A stretch of DNA of 64,000 bases, taken from NCBI GenBank assembly GCA_035610365.1, contig CM069439.1, forward strand, positions 9,936,001 to 10,000,000, in the 5' to 3' direction. Below the pieces are notes generated by a model. The model was given only the letters and a program-made list of their open reading frames with translations, did no database searches and was not told the DNA's origin. This stretch comes from Aquatica leii (taxonomy: Eukaryota; Arthropoda; Insecta; Coleoptera; Lampyridae). The number at the start of each line of letters is the position of its first letter. The first letter of the stretch is position 1. The translations under genes and the position numbers were made by a program. Positions 10,311 to 21,872 of this stretch are shown piece by piece.

Positions 10311-13139
10311 TTAATAATTTCGATAAATTTTTAAAACCTCTTATTTTAATTATAATATCGAACTTACTGACAAATCCAAAAATAAATTAATAATTGTAGA
10401 CACGAGGAGTAGTCAACTATAAAATAAAAGTTCTTTAACTTTCTTGCATTTTACATATTTTTTTTGTTAAATCTTACACGTTGTAAGTTAATTTATAAGT
10501 CTGATAACTGTAGTTGCTGTGAATGCATAAAGTTGCATACATTTAGATCACACTTGTTTTTTTTTAATATATAATTATTCCAAAAGACTTGAGATATTCA
10601 ATAAGTAGACTAGAACGTAAGGCTACTACTGCTGGAGATTAAGCTCAAAGCAAACAAGACTTGTTAGTCTGACTATGCTTACTCAACTGTTTAGGATGTA
10701 ACAGACTACATCCTTAATTTTTGGAAATATAGATAATTCTAATCTGCTTACTTTCTGTAAAACTTTCTAATAAAATAAACGTCGAGTGCAACCAACTTTA
10801 TAGAGCTAGTCTAGACATATGTTTTCCTATAGTTTCATCTGCGCAAGTTTAATCGTTCAGCGTCAGTAATTCAATTTCAGTTTATGTTTGACGCATTTTT
10901 ATACATAAGTTTAAAATAGCTTTTTAAACAAATCAAAGACTCAATAAATTTTATTGTCGAATAACAATAGTTGAAATATATTATTTTCAACAAATAAATA
11001 TTTTTATTCTTTGACTTTCATAAATAAAATATGAAAACAATTTATTAATAAAAATATTTCCGTCATCTAATAATTCAGAAACTGTGTAGCAGTTGTAATA
11101 TACCGGGTGGTGACTTGCAACACGCAGCATAGAGATTTTAATGCTGAATCTTTAATGTTGCATTATTTGCTTCTCTAATTATTTTAATGAAAAAGTGTAA
11201 ACTAGTTTCTGGATTTTTCTTATATTATTTTACTTTGTTGTCTCTTTCTGTCATAGAGCAATTGATGTTTTCGGTTTCTTTTTTCCCGCAGTGTTAATTT
11301 CCATGGATGATAATCGCAGACTTTTCCGACTAAGTTTGGTATGTTGTTCGTTTTTAATTCTGGATTTTCACTACTACCCGGAAATAGTTGACGTTTCTAC
11401 AAGTTATGAAAAACTACTTTAACCAAGAGAATTATCAGTAAAATTTAAAAATTAACTCTGACAAAAAAAACAAGTCTTGAGATCATTACTTTAGAACAAA
11501 TAGTTTTTAGATCTTTTTCTATTTATCCTCTGCTTTCTTTTGTTTATGTGTTTTTTATTGGCTTAATTAGTTTATTTAACTCAGTTTGATTTTGTTTGCG
11601 TCATTGCATACTTTGAAACTTCTTGGTTTTCCTAAGGGGTATTGTGTTGTTTCGCTGATTCTGATATAGATTTTTTAGTACTATTGCACTAGATTATACG
11701 CGAAATTATGAAGCTCGGTTAATTTTTTTTTTGGTAATCTATGAACATCGACAGATGTAAGATTGTTGTTGATTTTCAGTTAGACACAATTAGCTTAAAG
11801 TTTTAGACAAGAGTTATAAACCTAACCCAAAATAATTGGTAGTTTAGGCAATTTAAGAAACTATTCTAGCTATTTAAATCAGCTTCAGTATTTTAGAGAT
11901 TTAATTGCTGTACCAATCGAACTAAATTACAGGTCCAAATGCATAATATCCTTCTTAGTTCGTAATCGTCCGCTCCGTTTTATTATGGACAGATTATTAT
12001 TGATTTCTTTTTGTAATAAAAAACAAACGCAATACCAATTGATCTAAAGTTTAATATTCGTCTGACAATAAAATTGAAAAAGCTTTTTGAAATGTTTGTG
12101 ATTTTTGCATTAATAAACTACATCATTGGTAACTAAGGATTTGGTTTTCCAATTACTTTAAATAAAATACCGCTAGCATCTGTTTTATTAAATTATAGAA
12201 ATGTAAGAATGATAAACTAGTAAAATAAGTTTCGCATTTCAATAAAATAGTAGGTATCTTACAAATCATTCAGAATAAGTATTCATAATAAATATCTTAA
12301 ACTTGTTGGGAAATAAGAATATAAAAAATTAGGACAAATATCAATTTTGATTAATTATTTCCAAGACAATTACTTTAAAAAATTTAAAAAAAAAAAAAAC
12401 GAATTAATCCAAACAAAAGATAGAAGCTTTTTGTGTTTAATTTATGTTTTTGTAACACATGCAACAGAAATTTAGATTTTTGTATGTGTTTATTTTTTTG
12501 TATAAAAATGTGTTTTTAAACATAAAAATATTTTATTTATAAAAAAATCTTTTCGAATATTAAAATTCCGATAGCTGAAAAAACCAGTGTTGCTATTGAC
12601 TATTGCTGAAAAAATATTGTTTTTGTAAATAAATAATTTTTAATTTCTATCACAAAAAGAGTCTCTAACACAACAAGCAATACCTAGAAGTTATAACAAT
12701 TCAACAGATTCTTAGATAAACAGACACAAAGCTTTTTATTTTAATTGGTATTTAAATCAATCCTAAACCAACGTTTTACTCAATTACAAATTGCAACATT
12801 TGTTTTATTTACGATTCGATTCGTCTTTATCCACCATCGTTTCACTAAGAATCAAAATGTGACGAAATTAAGACAGATAGATTATTTACATTTCTAGTCA
12901 GTAAAAAAAAAATATTACTAAACCAAAGCTAACAGTATCGATTTTTCAAGTTAATAAAATTATAACACGTTGCATTTTTTAAAAAATAAATTATACTAAG
13001 CATGAAGCTTAATTCATCAATTATAACATTTGCTTTAAAGTAGATATTCCAGTAATGTAAAACTGATTAACTTCAATGGATTGAAAATAAGATAAGCTTT
13101 TCATATATTTGAGGTTATTTTATTATCGAAATTGTGATC
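10311..13139. other. Long AT-rich non-coding stretch
   Basis: No gene or element can be named in these 2.8 kb. At 11103 there is ACCGGGTGGTGACTTGC, which resembles the end of the DUF4817-type transposon near 2165, but no transposase is next to it. An exon-like segment at 11290-11335 is discussed in the rejected list. Confidence 0.55.
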
Positions 13140-14680
13140 ATAGTTATTAGTATTAGGCATAAATGCATACCAAAAATGCATATTTGGTTATAGATGCATA
13201 TTTTGGATGTTTTTATTATACATGCATATTTGACTTATTTTCAAGCTTTTTTTAAGCATTGTATGTACCAAACAGAAACAGGGAACTTATTTAGCTAATA
13301 ATTGTATTTAAAATATTAACTTAAAAGCTTGTTATTTCATATCTTTTATAGCTTTCTAATACGTTTATTATTCAGTGACAATAAATTTCCGTACCAAATC
13401 AATAACGTTCAGTTAACAGCAAAATAAATTTATTAAAGCAGTTAGTTAAATTCTAGATTTTTTCGGGCAAACATCAAATTTGAAAAGAAGTGCTAGTGCG
13501 ATTTTAAATCAATTTGTCAAAGACAACTAGGTAAGTGTATTTTTTTGCAAGTACTGTGAATGGACTATAACAGATACTCAAAAATTTACAAACTGGAAAA
13601 CATCAAAACAACATAACTTGAAAAAGGAATGACAAACAGCATCTGAACCTAAGCACTTGTATGCTGCTTTTATTTCTGCTAATATACCATTGGTCAAATT
13701 AAAAAATGAGGTTTTGTAATAATTTTTGGAAAAATATACTAAACAAAATATACCGGACGAGTCAACGTTGCGAACAAGTAACGTTTCACAATTGTATAGT
13801 ACAACCATACAAAAATAAGAGAGGAAGAGAGTTGAGAACAAACCGATTTATCGTTAGATGAACAGCACAACGTAGTATTGCAAATTTTTTGTTTGGTGCA
13901 TTAAGTGTTGAAGAAGAAAGAAACAAATCGTATTTAAAATGTTTTTGGAACGCCATTCTGTGGTAAAAATACCACTATAAATTAGTACGGAAGGTAGAAA
14001 AGTTCTCATTGGATTTAATGACAGCAAAAGTCAATGATCTATTGACAAGTGACGCTGTCAATATCCCAACTATAAAATAGGTTAGGAACAATGTCAGTAT
14101 AATTGTGAAAAACAAAATCAGAACTAACGGACAGCTGTTTCGTTCTTTAGGAACTCGTCAGCGCTAGGGTGCACCGATGTGTTTCCAAAACCATACTGAC
14201 AGACAACCGTACTCTTTTATGTCGTGTAGACATTACCAACATATTTAAAATGTTTTTGGAACGCCATCCTGTGGTAAAAATAACACGTACAATAATATAG
14301 AAAACTATAAATTAGTACGGAAGGTAAAAAAAAAGTTGTAAACAAATAGTATTTACTAACAATGAAGATATTACAAAAAGCGAATCATTCCATAACTGTT
14401 ATATTTTTTAACGATGCTCTCAGTCTCTTGTAGCCGACAGGAATTTGCTAAGAAAAACTGTGTTACCACCGATGCTACACTGTATATGTGCAAAGCAATG
14501 AAAGGTTTACAGGTGCGCTTGAAATATACAAGTGTTAATTTATAAATATCTTCGATAAAGAAAGTGTTTTTGAAAGCACCTTCTCGTGTGACCAAGTTTA
14601 GGGAAATATCCTGGTACTGATGTTAGTTTGCCTACGTTTCTAGTTGTAACACAATGAGGTACTTGTCAGAGTCAGAACTG
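13140..14680 (+). mobile_element. hAT transposon remnant with BED-type finger (CGGBP1-like)
   Basis: A plus-strand reading starts near 13495 with NQFVKDN and FFCKYCEW (a C-x2-C finger start). It continues KHLYAAFISANIPLVKLKN, FLEKYTKQNIPDESTLR and NVSQLYSTTIQK (13650-13815). This matches the N-terminal part of insect CGGBP1-like hAT proteins. A later segment at 14480-14620 (YMCKAMKGLQVRLKYTSVNL, then ISSIKKVFLKAPSRVTKFRE) matches a region after the first catalytic residue of the same proteins. Upstream, 13160-13235 has repeated TGCATA motifs that could be transposase sites. The middle is scrambled by a duplication. Confidence 0.6.
13929..14325 (+). repeat. Pair of direct repeats inside the hAT remnant
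   Basis: The sequence ATTTAAAATGTTTTTGGAAC with its continuation to ACGGAAGGTA occurs at about 13933-14000 and again at about 14246-14326, some 312 bases apart. The second copy has about 20 additional bases in the middle. The repeats enclose about 240 bases of other sequence. Confidence 0.75.
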
Positions 14681-14779
14681 GTTTGAGGATTGAGTTATAA
14701 GCTTAAGATAATTGCGATTTACGTCGGCGGAGCCAGTAATGATTACGAAACTTTGCTCCTAGCTGTTTCCATATGTGTA

Positions 14780-16310
14780 GTAGCTTATGTGCTTCTACCG
14801 GGTTAAGGTGTTACACTTGTGTTTGTCGGAAGATCTACAGTACATAAAAGGCCCTCGAACGCTACCTTGTGGTACCCTCGCTGTTAACGGGTATAGCGTT
14901 GTCAGTTCGTTTTCGTATCTCATCTGGAACAGTTTTTCTTGTAGGTAGGATTTGAAGGTGTTATAAATGGCTGCTGGTACAAGGCTTGGCTGATATCAAT
15001 AAATACAGCTGCGCAGTGGTTATTAATCTCTTTGCCAGTAGTTTTTTCAATAGTTTAGAACATTAATGGCAAAATAATAATTAGTCGATACGAGAATGGG
15101 TCGGTAAGTGGTTTTTCTGGCTTCTGAATGAGTATTACTTCCGCTATTTTCTATTGTGCAGGGAAGTATTTTAATCTCATTATTGCGTTAAAGAGTTGAG
15201 TCATCATAACTATTCCTTTGTGTGACAGCTCTTTTATTACTTGGCCAGTGATTAGTTCATAACGATGTGCTTTTTTTTACTACCGTACTTTCTTTACTAC
15301 CAGGTGCTATCGGTTTGCTAGGTTGCTGTGGTCTTTCTAGGTATTTGTTGATTTGTTTCTCCGTCTATGTGTTGTTTAAAGGCAGTGACTTTTTTTTAGA
15401 TGTTCCGCAAAGTTGCAAAGTTTTGGCCTATTTGCCATTTGGTAATCTTATGGGTGGAATATGTTCGCGTGGTTGTTTGAGCTTTTTTTTTCCATAACGC
15501 ATAATCGGAAGAAGCCGTTGGTGTCATATTTTTCAAGTATTCTTTGAAAAACCGATTTTTTAAACCTAATAACAGTTGTTTTAGTTGTCTTGCTGCTCTG
15601 TTGTAGTTTGTTTTATCTTGTGGATTTCGTGTTTGTTGTCACATTTTTCTAAGCTATCTTTTTTTGCGAATGTTTATCGGGCAATTTATCTTTTTCTGTT
15701 TTAGAGTTTGTGTTGGTGTTGCTTCTCATGCCGCTTCTTGAATTATTGTGGTAAAAGTTTTAATTTCTAATTTAAGCTCTTTCTTTGTAGGTAGGATTTG
15801 AGGGTGTTATACCTTCAGGTTGATGTTGTCCTCCATTATTTCTTTAAAGAATTTCTAATTTGTTTTAGGGTTATACAGGTTAATCAGTTTTTCTTTTTGT
15901 TGTAAAGCCGAGTAGATGGTCGCTAGTACAGGAGTATGATTCTTATTTAATTCGGTACTTAGGTATCCGTTAACAAAACCATTTGTTACAAAAAATCCAC
16001 GCAATCTGGTAACTTATTTAAATCTATTGGCCAGTAAGTTGGTTTGTACGTGGAAAAGTAGCTCAGTGGAGTTCTTCCATTAATTCGTAAATCACTTTTC
16101 CTCTTCTTAGAGGTGTGATTATACTTACTGCTTGAAGGTATGGTTTTTTGATTTTCTGTAGCATATGATGTTTAATGTCATGTCGTATATTGATTGCCGC
16201 TCCAGTTCTAGCTCTTCTTTCAGTATCTGAGTGGGCTGCATAATAGGCTACGTAGTGTGGTAGTTTGAAATTACTATTTGAGGTTAAATGTCAAAATATC
16301 AATTTTGTTG
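14780..16310 (-). pseudogene. jockey ORF2 endonuclease and reverse transcriptase, broken
   Basis: The endonuclease part reads FKLPHYVAYYAAHSDTERRA and GAAINIRHDIKHH (16280-16170), then ELNKNHTPVLATIYSALQQK (about 15960-15900), which covers the conserved SDH-type motif (here NKNH). The reverse-transcriptase palm appears at 14960-14860 as ENELTTLYPLTARVPQGSVR followed by GPF, the jockey VPQGSVLGP motif. A recognisable YADD box was not found. Large parts of the finger region are unreadable, and the plus-strand reading frame at 15267-15497 is only a shadow of this gene. Confidence 0.62.
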
Positions 16311-16578
16311 AAGGTTAAGAATATTTATATTTCATGTTTGTGGTTTAAACACCAATGTTTTGTTTAATTGATGCATTTTTGTTTCAAGTTGGTAGTCATG
16401 TCTTCTTTTAGTTGTCTGATTTATTGTATCAGTTGGTTAATCGCAAGTTGTTGGTTTTCGGTTTGATTTGCTGTAGTAGGAAGCAGGAGTATTCTGTTGT
16501 TGCAGATATGTTATAATGGAGAAATTTGCAGATTGTTGATTTTGTTGTGAGTTTATGTTTTAATTTTGTTGTGGTTGT

Positions 16579-17290
16579 TTAGCTGCTGCTTGAGCATATG
16601 TCTTTGTTTCTGATGTAGTTGATGTAATTTGTTGAGTTTTTTTTTCTTTTTGGTGGTAATGTTTGCGTTTTTTGCACTGTTATATCTTTAGATGGAAATC
16701 TTCGTTTTATAATGCCTACTTGGCATTCTTTGTAACTTGCGGGATGTGCACTACCACAAAGTAAACATTTTGCAGATTTACCATCCTCTTTTTTTCTTTT
16801 CACATGTTTAGTAATTATGCCGACTTGTACATCTTATGCATCGATATTCTTGCGTAAGTTGGTTCCTTGTGTGTTCATAATTTTAGCACGTAGCTGATAT
16901 GTATATTTAGTTGTGGTACTTTTAATCAGCTATACTAAGACGGTGACTTTGTTGGTAAGCCCATAGAGAATGAATGGAGGAATTTTTGTAATAGCTGGAA
17001 CATTTTTTTGACCTATTTTGACAGTGATCGATAATCGTTCGTATCAGATAGTGCTTCAAATGGAATTTTATTTTGGTTTGATTTGGCTCGTATCTTAGCT
17101 GGTTGTGCTTGATTGTGAAGGCTAGATTTACCTCTTTTTCGTTTGCCATTTTTTACTTTGATTTTTTGAAACTGATTTGGCTAAAACTGTCTATCGTCGT
17201 AACCGCACTTTCTTCTGTGTTTGTTTTGTGATTTGTTGTATTTTTTTGCGTAATATTTTTCGAGAACAATCTACTTACACTGTTTGGTTT
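16579..17290 (-). pseudogene. jockey ORF1 (gag-like, zinc knuckle), broken
   Basis: An RNA-binding protein of the LINE particle. The N-terminal block has KRKRGKSSLHNQAQPAKIRA and NKIPFEALSDTND (about 17150-17040). The middle has IPPFILYGLTNKVTVLV (about 16975-16925), a common segment of insect jockey ORF1. The C-terminal block (16803-16579) holds KSAKCLLCGSAHPASYKEC, a C-x2-C-x3-H-x6-C knuckle. Stops at about 17017 and 16925 and frame changes show decay. Confidence 0.68.
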
Positions 17291-17344
17291 TTGCTGATAA
17301 ATTAGGGTATTTATAACGGGATCAGGTATACGGGACCCGGTACT

Positions 17345-19330
17345 AAAGGCTTCGCCTCTGCACTGAAACCGGTATGCTTACCAATCTGGAAAATCTTGCA
17401 AACTAGCAATTTATCAACTAGTAAGCAGATGCAAAAATGCAATTCAATACAATGATATTGCATTGGATGCTTTTTTAGATATTAAAGGAGCATTTGACAA
17501 TACTATCTTTACCTCAATTGCAAGGGCAATAGAGAAAACAGGAATCACATTTATAGTGCGAAACTGGATTCACTCAATGCTCACGAATTAGACGGTAACA
17601 GCTACTTTGTACGGTAGTACTGTAGGAACCAAAGTGGCTAGCGGATGTCTACAAGGCGGAATTCTGTCGCCTCTATTGTGGTGCTTTGTCTTAGACGGTC
17701 TACTACAAGAAGTAGAAGACGCAGGGGTATTCGCTTTAGGATACGCCGACCATCTCACCATTATTACAAACGGGGAGTTTGGGGCAACTGTATCAAACAT
17801 TATGCAAAGTGCACTAAACACCGTCAGAAAATAGTACAAAAAAGAGGAGAACCTAACTAAGACGGCAATCGTTCCGTTTACCAAACGACGTAAAACTACT
17901 TACGATGTACGGAGTCACGCTTTCGATGACAAAAGAAGTCAAATATCTGGAACTCACTCTTGATAGTAGATTGACCTTCAACGCCATCAGAGTTCTTAAT
18001 ACAACCAACCGATGTTCGTGCACACATAGGAATTAAAACCATCATTGATCAAATGGTTACATACTGTGGTAACAAGACCCATCATGACATACGGTGCGCT
18101 TGTATAGGGTGAGAGAACCAACCTAAAAAGCACAGCTGCTAAGAGAGGTAAAGTACAGAAAATAGCATGTCTGCTGACAACTGGAGCGAATAGAACCACG
18201 CCCACAGCAGCAATGGAAGCACTACTTTCACTTCCATCATTACACTTTGTTGTAATGATGAAATCAAGACAATCAACATACAGACTGCAGATTAATGAAC
18301 ACACGTCAATTACCGACAAAAAACAAACCGGGTATATACAACGTGCTACGTGAAAAAACTATGAGATCCGATTTCACAAAAGATTATCACATCTTAAAAA
18401 ACTTTGAAGTGATAATACCGTCACGAGATGAGTGGACAAAAAACATTTACTCGAGCTCGGTTAAAGGAACTATCTGGTACACAGATGGGGCCATAAATTA
18501 CAACGATACTGGGGCAGGAATATATCGAGGCAAGCACCATGAGAAGCAAGTTTTGTTGACCTTGGGTAAATATGCGTCCGCTTTACAAGCTGAAGTTGTT
18601 GCTATTGACTGGTGTGTCAGAAACATTATCGACTCAAAATTATACGCAAATGGTCCGATATCGATCATGTCAGCACTACTACCGCTAAGATCGCCAGCAA
18701 TAAAACTCAAACCGATTATAGTATGCATAAACAGTCTGAAAATATTGGGAACTCGCCAGCCAGTGCAGTTCATTTGAATACCAAAAGACCAGAATGTAAA
18801 GGAAACCCGAATGGCGGACGCACTAGTTAAAAAGAGCATAGCACAGGGACATACATATATCGGACCTGAACCCGTTTTCGAAATCGCTTACGAGACTGGA
18901 AAAGAAACAATTCGCAGCAAACTTGCAGCAAAGCATAAAAAACTATGGAAAAACTCTTCAGGGATGAGGCACACAAAACATTTTCTTACAGAGTCACAAT
19001 CAAACACTTAAAATGCACTATCAAGCATGAGTCGACAAAAGTTAAGGAAACTGACGGGACTAATAACCATGGCCTTAACAAACATATGCATAAAATAGAA
19101 CTGCAAAGTAACCCTTTATGCCACGGATGCTTCGAGGACGACAAGATTCCGCAGCCCCTGCTGTGTAAATGCGTAGAATATCAAACGCAACGCACAACAA
19201 TTCTCGGCAAACGAAAACTAACCGATGATGTGTTGAAAAAAAGTCGCTTGGTATCAGCTTCTGGACTTCATTGACGAAACAGAACTACTGAGAGAGGGGC
19301 GCTAGATGAACCACCTCTTATATTTAAAAA
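17345..19330 (+). mobile_element. LOA/R1-like LINE with RNase H, 5'-truncated
   Basis: A plus-strand LINE starting inside the reverse transcriptase, followed by an RNase H domain and a C-terminal cysteine motif. It is truncated at the 5' side (no endonuclease), which is usual for LINE insertions. The 3' end lies near 19330, shortly after the last coding remnant and before a T/A-rich segment. Confidence 0.75.
17370..19275 (+). pseudogene. LINE reverse transcriptase - RNase H - Cys motif, broken
   Basis: The palm reads LDIKGAFDNTIFTSIARAIE (about 17473-17532), GCLQGGILSPLLW (17645-17683) and GYADHLTII (17739-17765). The catalytic box YADD is therefore YADH at 17742-17753, a lost aspartate. The thumb region follows with stops. 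RNase H is open in 18295-18777: GTIWYTDGAINYNDTGAGIY with the first aspartate, and ALQAEVVAIDWCV with the glutamate. Near 19110-19200, NPLCHGCFEDDKIPQPLLCK and C form the C-terminal CCHC-like motif, with NKHMHKIEL before it. I place it in the I/LOA/R1 group because of the RNase H; the exact clade is open. Confidence 0.75.
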
Positions 19331-20613
19331 AACACATCATTATTTGCTGAGTGTGATAGCTCGGTGGCTAGGACGATAATTCGAAGGATTCTTGCGTCTG
19401 AGTTTGGCTTAGGTAATCAGTCTGGTTGCCTACAATTATGATACGCTTCGTAGGGTGGATTTTGCTGTGGTTGTTGCGTGTAAAACATATTTTCTGCAAG
19501 CATTTTTGCGGGTGTTCTTTAAAATTAATTTCCAGTTGCACAAAAAAATTGATAATTAACAAATATGTTTTTAAAAAAAAAGAAACGATTTTTTTAATCA
19601 TTTTTTTTACCAAGGAATAGATGTAAAAAAAAATTTTTAATTATTTTATAAACAGTGCATTATAACAATTATTTAAACAATTGCAGTAAAAAATGTAGTT
19701 GAAATAAGAAAATGAAATAATCTAAAAATTAAAAAAAAAATTTTTTTGTTAACTTTATATGAGATTTTCATTTTTTAAAATCTTAGATTTCTTATAAAAA
19801 ATTGAAAAATTTAATTTTTTTAATTTTTCCAGCAGGGATTGTTTTTAATGTTTTTGTAGAAGAAACTCAAGAAGCGGAGTTTTTATGTTGATTTTCAACT
19901 TATAAACATAACTTATGACATGTTATGAACGTTTATTGAGTATTTAATCCTTACGTTAGATTTATGATACATATAAAAATATATTTTCTGTTTTTTAAAT
20001 CAAAATAATTCTTAACCAAAACGTGATTTATTATAACCGATTTTTTATCCTCTTTAAATCTCGGCAATATCGCGTTAGATTATAACGTATTTTTTCTGAT
20101 GATAAATATAATAGAGTTAATAGCGCTTTTAGCAGAATTTGTGCAAACTTATTAAGGTAAAAACAATAATAACATGTGAAGCTAAAATTAACGTGCATTT
20201 ACCGCAATGTAATTGATGTAATAAATACATATTAGTTGTGCGTTAATAAAACATAATATGTATATAATATATATAGCTTTGCTTTGGTGTGCTTTTTACG
20301 TTAAAAAGTTGATGTGAATCATATAACAGTTTCGGTACATATTTAGCCTTTCAGTTTCGATTTTGTTTAAATAATTTTATAATTAATAAATAATTTCTTA
20401 GTTTTTACGCGAATAAAAACCAATTTAACAATGTTATGGATTCAAACTTGAATACGGAAAGTTTTTATAAACTGTGGTAAAAATTATGTAATGAGAAATA
20501 TACTAAATAGTTTAATTATGCAAAACCTGTCTTTCTTTAACTTTGGTAAGATAACCGACTTTATATCGTACAATTATTAAGAATTTTTTTAAATTGAATA
20601 TAAAGCTTTTTAC
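19331..20613. other. AT-rich non-coding stretch, probable RasGRF intron 2
   Basis: No coding or repeat signal beyond poly-A/T runs. On the minus strand it lies directly downstream of the splice donor at 20613-20612, so it should be intron. Confidence 0.6.
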
Positions 20614-20745
20614 CTGTTTGTCACTTCCATCTTTCGTCTTTGAAGTATGACCAGTTGTTATTAATCTCTCGCAATAACATCCCTCTAACAGCAGAACACC
20701 GCTTGGTCGATGGCATTGTTCAGAATCATAATAGAACATGAGGTT
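20614..20745 (-). CDS. RasGRF: RasGRF homologue, coding exon 2 (middle of PH domain)
   Basis: RasGRF proteins are exchange factors that activate Ras and Rac after calcium/calmodulin signals; the N-terminal PH domain helps membrane targeting. This exon has exactly 44 codons. It starts NLMFYYDSEQCHRPSGVLLL and continues EGCYCERLITTG, then ends in SDKQ. It matches strands 3-5 of the RasGRF PH domain (family pattern NLLFYFES...RPSGLYLLEGC.C.R). On the minus strand a pyrimidine-rich acceptor ending TTTTTTTTCAG precedes it (AG at 20747-20746) and CAG|GTAAAA follows. Both ends are phase 0, so it joins in frame to the exon at 44640. No stop or shift is present, unlike the transposon remnants. The next exon, expected to finish the PH domain, was not found and may lie left of the window. 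Confidence 0.8.
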
Positions 20746-20747
20746 CT

Positions 20748-21535
20748 GAAAAAAAAATTTGAAGTAATAAAGAAAGTACAACGCTTAGTTAGAATTTGTA
20801 TAAAAAACAAAAAATCACATCGTCATATATTACTTTTGCAACTAATTTAATTAATATTGCAATATCTTTTACTTTCTAGTCTTTGAATGTTCCATAGTTT
20901 ATTTTACTTTTTATAAAAATTTCGCCATTGTAATTGTTGCTTGCTTTTGTTTAATACCATGTACGTTCTTGACAGTTTTAATTTAAATATTTCTTTTAAA
21001 CTTTAGCAACGAGAAATATTAAACTGTCTGGTTGAGTTTTTTATACATTTTGTATTTTTTTAATTTTATTATTGTTACTGTATACTTATTTTTATTTTTA
21101 ATTATTATTTAATTTTTTAGCATTTTAGGAAAAAACTACAAATTCTTTTGACACTCCACATTATTTGGCTCTTTCCTATAAAAATGATCTTTTGATGAAA
21201 AAAAAATGTCTAAAGTTTATTTGGACAAAAATTAATCTTTTCAAGAGAGAATGGGTGTGAGTTTATATCGATCTTGTCGCGTTTTTTACAATGTTGCGAG
21301 CGTGCCCATATGAATTAATTATTTTTTCCTGCATACAGGTTACCGCTTTTCTAATTTAGCGCTTTTCTGGGCGTTGCAAATTACTGAGTGTTGTTCTTTA
21401 ACCACAAATAAGAATCTCAATTAATCGTGCAGTTTAAACATAATTCTAACAAAATACTGAAAAATGTTTAATCAACACTGTTACTTCTAATTATGTATTC
21501 ATATATGCATACTATATTCTCACTCTAAATCATCT
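20748..21535. other. AT-rich intronic stretch
   Basis: Nothing recognisable except homopolymer runs. Confidence 0.55.
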
Positions 21536-21785
21536 GTGACAGTACATAAAAGAGAAAGTGAAATGATTACGTACTTTGCATTTTCTCTCGAGAAATAGAC
21601 CGGCATCGTTGATCAAATGCGCATTGCTCGAGAGCTTGAAATACTTATAACTCTATAAATAGCAGAGCTTAAAAACCACTTTACTTTCTCTAGTTTGTGA
21701 GCTATTTATTTTAAAAATAACAGAAAATTAGATCACGTACTATGTTTTACCATTCTGGTTTTACCTAAGCTCAATAGTGGAAAAT
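21536..21785 (+). promoter_or_regulatory. Promoter-like segment, possible solo LTR
   Basis: The segment starts TGTGACAGTACATAAAAG, contains two CTCGAG palindromes (TCTCTCGAGAAA near 21591 and GCTCGAGAGC near 21628) and a TATA box CTATAAATAG at about 21653. GAGA-like repeats flank the first palindrome. It ends near CAATAGTGG, which could be an LTR border. No second copy or duplicated flanks were found, so the LTR reading is a guess. Confidence 0.3.
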
Positions 21786-21872
21786 ATAAATTAAATATAG
21801 AAATAATTCAAGTATTAAAAGTTTGTTGACAAAACAAAAATTAAAAGGAATAAAACCACAACAAAAAAACTA

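Larger units (their letters stand above)
14690..17290 (-). mobile_element. jockey-clade LINE remnant with both ORFs
   Basis: Read leftward it keeps the jockey order: a gag-like ORF1 with zinc knuckles (17290-16580), an endonuclease (about 16310-15770) and a reverse transcriptase (best seen at 14960-14780). All parts are frameshifted. Its 5' end lies only about 50 bases from the start of the LOA/R1-like LINE on the opposite strand. The 3' end is not precise and meets the hAT remnant near 14690. Confidence 0.7.

Noticed and set aside
11285-11335. Exon-like segment: CCCGCAG acceptor, ATG, 12 codons (MDDNRRLFRLSL), GTATGT donor on the plus strand
   Set aside because: Too short, no recognisable protein, and splice-like signals occur by chance in this composition.
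15267-15497. Plus-strand open frame of 76 codons
   Set aside because: Lies antisense within the jockey reverse-transcriptase region and has no domain.
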